DNA of 11,402 nucleotides, taken from positions 1-11,402 of the forward strand of contig DATKRV010000068.1 in assembly GCA_035532075.1 (NCBI GenBank), given 5' to 3'. Positions 6,057-11,402 of this stretch are shown here, in pieces (positions within the stretch are counted from its first letter, which is position 1; the number at the start of each line of letters is the position of its first letter). The position numbers and the translations under genes are program-made. This DNA is from CAIVND01 sp035532075. GTDB lineage: Bacteria > Actinomycetota > Acidimicrobiia > Acidimicrobiales > Bog-793. The notes beneath the pieces were generated by a model. It searched no databases and was not told where the DNA came from. It saw only the letters and a list, made by a program, of their open reading frames with translations.

Positions 6057-7297
6057 CACGAGAAACCGGTTCTTTGTCGAAACAACCAGCGAACCCCAAG
6101 GCGATGAGCGGACTGCGCGTCGTTGAAGTTGGGCGTTTCGTCACTGGACCAGAGGCGGGTGTGCTCCTCGCAGACCTCGGCGCCGACGTCATCAAGGTCG
6201 AATCCGTTGAGACGGGCGACCCTTTCCGGCAGTGGGGAACAGGAGGATATGCCCCAAACTTTTGCTCATTGAATCGCAACAAGCGCAGCTTGGCGCTCAA
6301 CTTTGCGGACGCGGAGGGCCTCACAGTTTTGTTAAGGCTTCTCAGTACCGCGGATGTGGTGATTGAGAACTTTCGTCCGGGTCAAACGCAGCGGTGGGGG
6401 TGGGGCTACGAGACGGTACGCGAGCTGAATCCGAGAATCGTCTACTGTTCGATCTCGGGCTTTGGCCAGAGCGGTCCGTATCGCGATCGACCAGGTTATG
6501 ACACGATCGGCCAGGCGATGTCTGGTCTGTTGAGTGTGCTTACTGAACTTGAAGATCCCGAGCCGATGGGGATATCTCTCTCCGACCACCTAACCGGTAT
6601 CTATGCTGCCTATGGAATCATGGGCGCGCTCTTTGCGAGGGAGCAGACTGGTCTTGGCCAGAGGGTCGAGACCTCGCTTTTGCAGTCAACAATCGCGTTC
6701 ATGAGCGAGAACATCGCGACGTATTACGCGACCGGAGATGTTCCGACGCAAAAGAGAAGGGCGCGAAGTGCCGGAGTCTGGGCATTTGTTGCGGGAGATG
6801 ACCTGCCCTTTGTCATCCATCTCTCGTCCCCTCCGAAGTTTTGGGAGAGCCTTGTTTCTACGGTTGGACATTCCGAATGGGCAACTGATCCCCGCTTTCT
6901 CGGACGAAGTGATCGTCGTAAGAACTACGACATCCTCAAAGATCTACTGAATGTTGAATTCAGGAAAGGCTCTCGGCAGCAGTGGTTGGAGCGATTGGTC
7001 GATGCCGATGTCCCATGCGCGCCGATCAACACACTTGAAGAGGTATTTGAAGACCCTCAGGTCGAGATACTCCAGATGCATCGGACGATCACCCACCCCA
7101 TCAAGGGCGAGGTTCATCTTGCGTCGCCTGGAGTGAGTCTTTCGGATACCCCGCTTGAGTGGGAACTCGCTCCGCCGATGCTGGGTGAGCACACTGATGA
7201 GGTGCTCGTGGGTCTTGGGTACGATACGGATGAGATCGCAAGTCTTTATGCAAAGTCAATCGTGGGTGACTCCACTGCTCGAGAGAAGAGCCAATGA
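6053..7297 (+). CDS. Class III (CaiB/BaiF/FRC) CoA-transferase
   Basis: 414 residues, usual family length, cytoplasmic. The N-terminal signature is intact: GLRVVEVGRFVTGPEAG at 20-36 then LLADLGADVIKVE at 38-50, followed by NRNKRSLALN (74-83), ADVVIENFRPG (100-110) and GFGQSGPY (136-143). D178 in LSDHLTG is at the position of the catalytic aspartate that forms the acyl anhydride in formyl-CoA transferase and CaiB. It moves CoA from a donor thioester to a carboxylic acid, probably activating the pathway substrate. The GTG start at 6053 makes a GTGA overlap with the DUF35 stop and has GGAG 7 nt upstream; the ATG at 6104 (residue 18) is an alternative start. It ends in an ATGA overlap with the thiolase gene, so translation is probably coupled. 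Confidence 0.95.
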   Translation: MTRETGSLSKQPANPKAMSGLRVVEVGRFVTGPEAGVLLADLGADVIKVESVETGDPFRQWGTGGYAPNFCSLNRNKRSLALNFADAEGLTVLLRLLSTADVVIENFRPGQTQRWGWGYETVRELNPRIVYCSISGFGQSGPYRDRPGYDTIGQAMSGLLSVLTELEDPEPMGISLSDHLTGIYAAYGIMGALFAREQTGLGQRVETSLLQSTIAFMSENIATYYATGDVPTQKRRARSAGVWAFVAGDDLPFVIHLSSPPKFWESLVSTVGHSEWATDPRFLGRSDRRKNYDILKDLLNVEFRKGSRQQWLERLVDADVPCAPINTLEEVFEDPQVEILQMHRTITHPIKGEVHLASPGVSLSDTPLEWELAPPMLGEHTDEVLVGLGYDTDEIASLYAKSIVGDSTAREKSQ

Positions 7298-8460
7298 GCT
7301 TGCGCGATCGGTACGCGATTGCGGGAGTCGGTACGTCGCGGCTGGGAAAGGTTCCCGGTGTCAGCGCGCTCGGCCTTATTACTGAGGCGATGCGGAACTG
7401 CGTCGAAGAGTCGGGCATCGACAAGAATGAGATCGACGGTGTCATCTGCCGAGGGCCTGATGATGTCTATGGGTTTCACCAACGTGTCGCGGAACGTCTT
7501 GGAATCAACGTGAATTTCTCCACAACGATGGACAACGGCGGTGCCAGCCAGATTCTCTCGGTAGCTCTTGCCGCGATGGCGATCGACGCCGGTCTGTGCA
7601 ATGTCGTTTTGTGCGGTTACGGTCGCGACGCCTGGTCGAGGACTCACGTCAGTGAAGAGGTGAGGGTCGCCGGCCGGGCAGCTGAGGTTGCCCGATATGA
7701 GTTCGCGGGCGAGGAGTCGGGGATGTTTGGTGCGCCGGCGATGCACGCCCTTGGCGCGAGGCGTCATATGGACCGGTACGGCACGACAAAAGAGCACTTT
7801 GGAGCTGTATCACTCGCTTTCCGGGAGCACGCTCTGAGAAATCCGGTGGCGCAGATGAAAAAGCCATTGACGATGGAGGACTATCTCGGGGCGCGTCCGA
7901 TTGTCGACCCGTTCAATGTGCTCGACTGCTCGCTCCGTAGTGACGCGGCGGGAGCGATGCTCGTAATGTCGAGGGAACGCGCCGCGCAGCTTCGGCTCCC
8001 CCCGGTCTTGATCAGCGGCTTCGGGACCTTCAACAACACCAGTGGGTGGTTTGTCGACGATCATATGCTCACGACCGCGGCGGCGCCGAGCGCACAGAAG
8101 GCCTATGCCATGGCCGGTATCGGTCCCGGCGAGGTCGATACCTTTCAGGTCTATGACTGCTTCACCTACATGGCGATCGTCCAGCTTGAAGATTACGGTT
8201 TCTGCAAGAAGGGCGAGGGCGGTCCTTTGGCAGCGTCGGGCGCACTCGCGATCGATGGGTCGATTCCCACGAATACCTCAGGTGGCCAGCTTTCAGAGAG
8301 TCACTGTGAGGGCGTACTGCAGATCGTCGAGGCCGTCCGACAGTTGCGCCATGACTATGACGATAAACGGCAGGTTCGCGGCGCGGAGGTAGCAGTCGTC
8401 TCTGGTCACGGAGGGAATACGGTCTGCCACAGTTCCCTTGTCCTTCGAAGTGCTTCGTAG
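7294..8460 (+). CDS. Thiolase-superfamily protein lacking catalytic cysteines (Ltp2/SCPx-like)
   Basis: 388 residues with the two-lobed thiolase pattern of the lipid-transfer-protein/SCPx subgroup. The loop that carries the nucleophilic cysteine in thiolases reads NGGAS (81-85) with no cysteine. The NEAF loop is YDCF (287-290). The GGxxxxGH region is GGQLSESH (330-337), so its histidine (H337) is kept. The C-terminal CxG is replaced by GHGG (371-374). Normal Claisen thiolysis is therefore unlikely. Ltp2, which has the same kind of cysteine loss, is a retro-aldolase that cleaves a beta-hydroxyacyl-CoA in steroid side-chain breakdown and needs a DUF35 partner; such a partner is two genes upstream. 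Which tyrosines would serve here I cannot confirm. Start: ATG at 7294 overlapping the CoA-transferase stop (ATGA). Confidence 0.92.
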   Translation: MSLRDRYAIAGVGTSRLGKVPGVSALGLITEAMRNCVEESGIDKNEIDGVICRGPDDVYGFHQRVAERLGINVNFSTTMDNGGASQILSVALAAMAIDAGLCNVVLCGYGRDAWSRTHVSEEVRVAGRAAEVARYEFAGEESGMFGAPAMHALGARRHMDRYGTTKEHFGAVSLAFREHALRNPVAQMKKPLTMEDYLGARPIVDPFNVLDCSLRSDAAGAMLVMSRERAAQLRLPPVLISGFGTFNNTSGWFVDDHMLTTAAAPSAQKAYAMAGIGPGEVDTFQVYDCFTYMAIVQLEDYGFCKKGEGGPLAASGALAIDGSIPTNTSGGQLSESHCEGVLQIVEAVRQLRHDYDDKRQVRGAEVAVVSGHGGNTVCHSSLVLRSAS

Positions 8461-8523
8461 CAAAGGCAACAGACTGTAGGCATTCACCAGCCTGGAAGAG
8501 ATCGAAAACGAAAGAGAGCCGTT

Positions 8524-9570
8524 ATGTACATCGACGCGGACACCCATTGTGACGAATGCGAAGATACCTGGGCTTTTATGCCAAAGGAGCTTCGTCCTAC
8601 CAATATCTCTCTTGAGAGTGGAGAGGTTCCGCTTTGGCTCAAACCAGATCCGGGTGCGTCGTCGGCGCACTCGAGGTTCTGGTTTCTTGACGGAAAGTTG
8701 GCCTCCCACCGGGAGCGTGACAATAATCGGTCGGGTACGACGGTAGAAACACGGGAACTGCTCGATGTCGCGGCGAGAGTCCGGGATATGGATGAACTCA
8801 GCGTCGAGGTCCAGGTTGTCTATCCGACCGTCCTGTTAAACGAACTTACCCGGCGCCCCGAGCTTGAGGTCTCGCTCTATTCGAGTTACAACGAATGGCT
8901 CTATCGTCGATGCGATGAGTCGGGCGGACGCCTTCGTGCCGTCGCGATGATTCCGTTCGGCTCGATCCCCGACGCGCTCGAAGAGATGAAGCGGGCGAAA
9001 GATCGGGGAGCCGTCGGCTTTTTCAAGCGTGGTGTCGAATGGGACAGATCAGCGAGTGATCCTTATTTCTTTCCCGCCTTTGAGCTTGCCCAGAGTCTTG
9101 ACCTGCCGATGTGCCTGCACAGCTCCCTCCCCTTCGCGGCGATAGATCCGCATTTTGCTCGGGTGAGGCCCGTGTTCACCCTCGGGTTTGGCGGCATTAC
9201 CGTCCTGCAGGGTTTCTATGCCCTGGTGGCAGATGAAATACCGGTTCGGTTCCCGAAACTTCGGATCGGCCTCGTCGAGGCGGGATCTTCGTGGGTTCCC
9301 TATCTCTTGGATATCTTGCAGATCTCCCGGGATCGAGATCGGTATTTCCCAGATCGCAACATGTATATCAGCTGTGAGACGGGCGAAGATCTCAAATACG
9401 TGTTGGATCAGGCGGGGGACCAGACATTCTTCGTCGGCACGGATTACACGCATGGTGACCGTGCCTCGGTGATGAACGCGCATCGAATGGTCTTCGAAAG
9501 GCCAGATATCAGCCGTGAGAGTGCCGAGAGGTTGACGAGCCTCAATGCCAAGAAGTTCTACAACCTCTAA
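8524..9570 (+). CDS. Amidohydrolase-2 family protein A
   Basis: 348 residues, TIM barrel. It starts directly with strand 1, MYIDADTHCDE, where D6-x-H8 and E11 replace the classical HxH. Further likely ligands are H199 (MCLHSS), E252 (LVEAGSSW) and D307 with H310 (GTDYTHGD). Members of this group hydrolyse or decarboxylate ring-derived carboxylates; the substrate is unknown. Start: ATG at 8524 with a purine-rich AAAGAGAG 5 nt upstream. It lies 63 bp after the thiolase gene with no promoter recognised, so it is probably in the same operon. It is close to protein B at 10193 (roughly half the residues identical by eye over the first 200), with shared blocks such as TRELxDVxARVRxMD and SDPYFFPA, which points to tandem duplication with the VOC gene between the copies. 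Confidence 0.94.
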   Translation: MYIDADTHCDECEDTWAFMPKELRPTNISLESGEVPLWLKPDPGASSAHSRFWFLDGKLASHRERDNNRSGTTVETRELLDVAARVRDMDELSVEVQVVYPTVLLNELTRRPELEVSLYSSYNEWLYRRCDESGGRLRAVAMIPFGSIPDALEEMKRAKDRGAVGFFKRGVEWDRSASDPYFFPAFELAQSLDLPMCLHSSLPFAAIDPHFARVRPVFTLGFGGITVLQGFYALVADEIPVRFPKLRIGLVEAGSSWVPYLLDILQISRDRDRYFPDRNMYISCETGEDLKYVLDQAGDQTFFVGTDYTHGDRASVMNAHRMVFERPDISRESAERLTSLNAKKFYNL

Positions 9571-9587
9571 TGGGGCCGGACGTTTGA

Positions 9588-9610
9588 GGCACTGGGCATC
9601 TCCCGGTGCC
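9588..9610 (+). promoter_or_regulatory. First hairpin of the VOC gene leader
   Basis: GGCACTGGG (9588-9596) pairs with CCCGGTGCC (9602-9610) over 9 bp with one U-G pair and a 5-nt loop. It follows the amidohydrolase A stop by 17 nt. No T-tract follows, so it is not a standard terminator. It could be an mRNA-stability or processing element, or part of a two-hairpin switch with 9626-9657. Confidence 0.5.
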
Positions 9611-9625
9611 GTATCGCGATCATCT

Positions 9626-9657
9626 TCCCCCACGCGTTTAGGATCTCCTGTGGGGGA
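9626..9657 (+). promoter_or_regulatory. Hairpin that buries the VOC gene ribosome-binding site
   Basis: TCCCCCAC (9626-9633) pairs perfectly with GTGGGGGA (9650-9657) over 8 bp, seven of them G-C, with a 16-nt loop. The right arm is the ribosome-binding site of the VOC gene, so in this fold the ribosome cannot dock until something opens it: a ligand, a protein, temperature, or ribosomes arriving from upstream. A perfect 8-bp palindrome, ATCGCGAT (9613-9620), lies between the two hairpins. Confidence 0.5.
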
Positions 9658-9662
9658 TGAAA

Positions 9663-10031
9663 ATGTCATATTCGATAAAACGTATTGATCATGTGAATAT
9701 CCAAATCCCAGTCGGAGGAGAGGAAGAGGCCGAGCGTTTCTGGATCGATGTTCTCGGGTTTGGGACTCGGCCGAAACCCGAGCATCTTTTGGCACAGGGC
9801 GGTCGCTGGTTCGTTCAGGACCAGTTTGAGATCCACGTCAGCCCGAGCGCTGATTTCCAGCCATCGACAGAGGCACACATCGCGATGCGCGTGGGCGGGC
9901 TCGAAGAGCTGGTTGAGGCGCTTGATTCGAGGGGTTTTCATCCGATGCCGGCGATGGGGAATGCATCTGGCGAGGCGAGATATTTCGTCAACGATCCATT
10001 TGGGAATAGGTTGGAACTGATCTCGTCCTGA
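9663..10031 (+). CDS. VOC (glyoxalase/bleomycin-resistance fold) family protein
   Basis: 122 residues, a single vicinal-oxygen-chelate domain made of two beta-alpha-beta-beta-beta repeats. Likely metal ligands, numbered from this start, are H10 (RIDHVNI), H72 (EAHIAMRV) and E118 (NRLELIS), the H-H-E set found in metal-dependent members. The C-terminal RYFVNDPFGNRLELIS is the typical ending. Possible roles are isomerase, epimerase (as in methylmalonyl-CoA epimerase), lyase or dioxygenase. Start: ATG at 9663 is chosen over the in-frame ATG at 9657, because GGGGGA (9652-9657) would then sit 5 nt upstream, whereas at 9657 it would touch the start codon. It lies between two paralogous amidohydrolases, so it probably handles the same substrate family. 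Confidence 0.9.
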   Translation: MSYSIKRIDHVNIQIPVGGEEEAERFWIDVLGFGTRPKPEHLLAQGGRWFVQDQFEIHVSPSADFQPSTEAHIAMRVGGLEELVEALDSRGFHPMPAMGNASGEARYFVNDPFGNRLELISS

Positions 10032-10134
10032 TGGTTGTGGTCTTCGCGTGGGATTCTCGGGATGCGCGGGACCGTTCAATCATACGGCGATCTGGTTGTC
10101 GGTTCGTGACCGTCGGCGAGGCGTGACCAAGAGC

Positions 10135-10178
10135 GTCTCCTCCGATGCAGGGTGAAACAAAGTCCGGAGCAAAGAGAC
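10135..10178 (+). repeat. Bulged inverted repeat before amidohydrolase B
   Basis: GTCTC-CTCCG (10135-10144) can pair with CGGAG (10165-10169) and, after a 4-nt bulge CAAA, with GAGAC (10174-10178). The loop is 20 nt. It ends 7 nt before the ribosome-binding site of amidohydrolase B. The 161-bp gap from 10032 to 10192 contains no recognised promoter and no other gene. Moderate structural evidence only. Confidence 0.3.
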
Positions 10179-10192
10179 GAAAGTGGGGAATG

Positions 10193-11260
10193 ATGTTCAT
10201 AGATGCCGATACCCATGTCGACGAGAATGAGGCGACGTTTTCGTATATTCCCACCGCGCAAGACCATCTCCGCCCACGAACGATCCAGTTCACCGAGGAG
10301 GAGATGCCCCCTTGGTTGAGCTCGAACCGATCCTCGGGTTCGGGGCTCTATCGTTGCTGGTTCGTTGATGGAAAGATCTATCCGAGACGTGTCCGTAGTG
10401 ATGCGCGTACCCGCACGGTGCTTGAGACAAGAGAACTCGTTGATGTTGGCGCGCGAGTTCGGCAGATGGACTCACTGAATATCGAGATCCAGGTGATCTT
10501 CCCGACTCTTTTCCTCAGGGAGTTGAGCCGGCGTGCCGATGTCATGGTTGCGCTGCACCGAAGCTATAACCGGTGGCTCTCGGAACGTTGTGCGGACTCT
10601 CAGGGACGTCTTCGCTGGATCGCTCTGATTCCCTATTGTTCGATGCCAGAGGCCCTTGAGGAGATTCAGTTTGCCAAGGATCATGGCGCGGTTGGGATCT
10701 TGAAGTTGGGAATTGAGGTTGAACGAAGAGTGGCGAGTGACCCATACTTTTTTCCGGCCTATCAACTTGCGGAGGATCTTGAACTGCCCCTATGCATCCA
10801 TCAAGGGTCCGGATACACCGATGCGGTGTCGTTCCTGCGCCCATTTCCTGATGGCGAGAGTGACACGTTTCCAGTCGTCTCGGCATTTTCGTTTTTACTT
10901 GGATCCGAGGTACCCTCGAAATTCCCGCGGCTCCGGGTGGGTTTCATTGAGTCCGGTGCGGCGTGGCTCCCTCACGTATTGGGACGAAGCGGATGGAGTT
11001 GGGACAAAGCGGCGTCTGAACGAGTCCATCGACTTTCAGACATGCGGTTCTTCGTCACCTGTGAGATCTATGAGGACATTCCTTATCTCATCAATGTTGT
11101 TGGAGGAGACGACAATTTTTTCGTCGGATCCGACTTTACGCATGGAGATCGTTCCTCTGTTCTTGACGTTCATAAGCTGGTCAACGAACGCGAAGATATT
11201 GATGACAAGACCGCATTGAAGCTCACCTCTGAGAATGCCAGACGTTTTTATGGTCTTTAG
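10193..11260 (+). CDS. Amidohydrolase-2 family protein B
   Basis: 355 residues, TIM barrel, paralogue of protein A. Strand 1 is MFIDADTHVDE with D6-x-H8 and E11; other likely ligands are H203 (LCIHQGSG), E253 (FIESGAAW) and D314 with H317 (GSDFTHGD). All ligand positions match protein A, but the loops differ: B has SGYTDAVSFLRPFPDGESD at 206-224 where A has a different stretch, so the substrates may differ. Start: ATG at 10193 is preferred to 10190 and to the upstream ATG at 10145, because GGGGA (10185-10189) then has workable spacing and the protein begins at strand 1 exactly as A does. It may be cotranscribed with the VOC gene or have its own signals in the 161-bp gap. Confidence 0.94.
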   Translation: MFIDADTHVDENEATFSYIPTAQDHLRPRTIQFTEEEMPPWLSSNRSSGSGLYRCWFVDGKIYPRRVRSDARTRTVLETRELVDVGARVRQMDSLNIEIQVIFPTLFLRELSRRADVMVALHRSYNRWLSERCADSQGRLRWIALIPYCSMPEALEEIQFAKDHGAVGILKLGIEVERRVASDPYFFPAYQLAEDLELPLCIHQGSGYTDAVSFLRPFPDGESDTFPVVSAFSFLLGSEVPSKFPRLRVGFIESGAAWLPHVLGRSGWSWDKAASERVHRLSDMRFFVTCEIYEDIPYLINVVGGDDNFFVGSDFTHGDRSSVLDVHKLVNEREDIDDKTALKLTSENARRFYGL

Positions 11261-11402
11261 CCCGTAGTTCCCCCCGATCGACCCCTCGTGCTCCCTGGTA
11301 CAGCTTTGTGTGCAGGTATTTCGCGCCCTTCCAGAGGAGTAGACGTAGTCATGTAATAGAGGACGTTATGGCGGTTTATTTCTTATAATTCTTGATAATA
11401 GC
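11261..11402. other. Trailing region, no gene seen
   Basis: The 142 bases after amidohydrolase B contain no supported gene, tRNA or terminator. The last 30 bases turn AT-rich and contain TATAAT (11384-11389), but no -35 box is seen at a usable distance. This may be the promoter region of a gene beyond the window. Confidence 0.4.

Noticed and set aside
9049..9795. Minus-strand open frame of 248 codons
   Set aside because: Antisense to both amidohydrolase A and the VOC gene; no domain, and it crosses the structured leader between them.
10145..10192. Longer N-terminus for amidohydrolase B from the ATG at 10145
   Set aside because: The extra residues are polar and unlike the paralogue, which starts at strand 1. 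A good GGGGA ribosome-binding site is placed for the ATG at 10193.
11384..11389. TATAAT as a -10 box at the right end
   Set aside because: No -35-like hexamer at 16-18 bp and no gene visible downstream in the window.

Overview
The window looks like an accessory catabolic region of a moderately GC-rich bacterium, most likely an actinobacterium (my guess is an Acidimicrobiia-like lineage). The evidence is indirect: GTG starts, 4-bp stop/start overlaps, TAnnnT-type -10 boxes, and an enzyme set (amidohydrolase-2 proteins, DUF35, class III CoA-transferase, Ltp2-like thiolase fold) common in actinobacterial CoA-thioester catabolism. No rRNA, tRNA, CRISPR array, transposase, phage gene or regulator gene was seen.

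Layout. Left arm, minus strand: a class II aldolase/adducin-family gene that runs off the left edge (732-1); an exported two-domain FKBP-type prolyl isomerase (1716-808); then an amidohydrolase followed by a small cupin (3469-2423 and 2371-1889), probably one operon closed by a clear intrinsic terminator at 1829-1867. A divergent intergenic region (3470-3703) separates this arm from the right arm. In it, a 15-bp palindrome fills the spacer of the predicted minus-strand promoter.

Right arm, plus strand: a HAD phosphatase-like gene (3704-4390); a 243-bp gap with 21-bp tandem repeats and a possible mini-ORF; a degenerate cupin-like gene (4634-5377); a gap with a good TTGACA-N17-TAGGTT promoter; then a tightly packed module of DUF35 zinc-ribbon/OB protein (5610-6056), class III CoA-transferase (6053-7297) and a thiolase-fold protein lacking both catalytic cysteines (7294-8460). 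This is followed by amidohydrolase A (8524-9570), a small VOC/glyoxalase-fold protein whose ribosome-binding site is buried in a hairpin (9663-10031), and amidohydrolase B (10193-11260), a paralogue of A. The last 142 bases hold no gene I can support.

Working model (inference): a carboxylic acid substrate is made into a CoA thioester by the CoA-transferase. It is then cleaved or rearranged by the DUF35/thiolase-like pair, possibly by an Ltp2-type retro-aldol reaction. The amidohydrolases, VOC protein and cupins act on ring-derived or oxo-acid intermediates by hydrolysis, decarboxylation or isomerisation. The substrate cannot be read from the sequence. The strongest leads are the Cys-less thiolase with its DUF35 partner, the paralogous amidohydrolases flanking a VOC gene, and three candidate regulatory structures.
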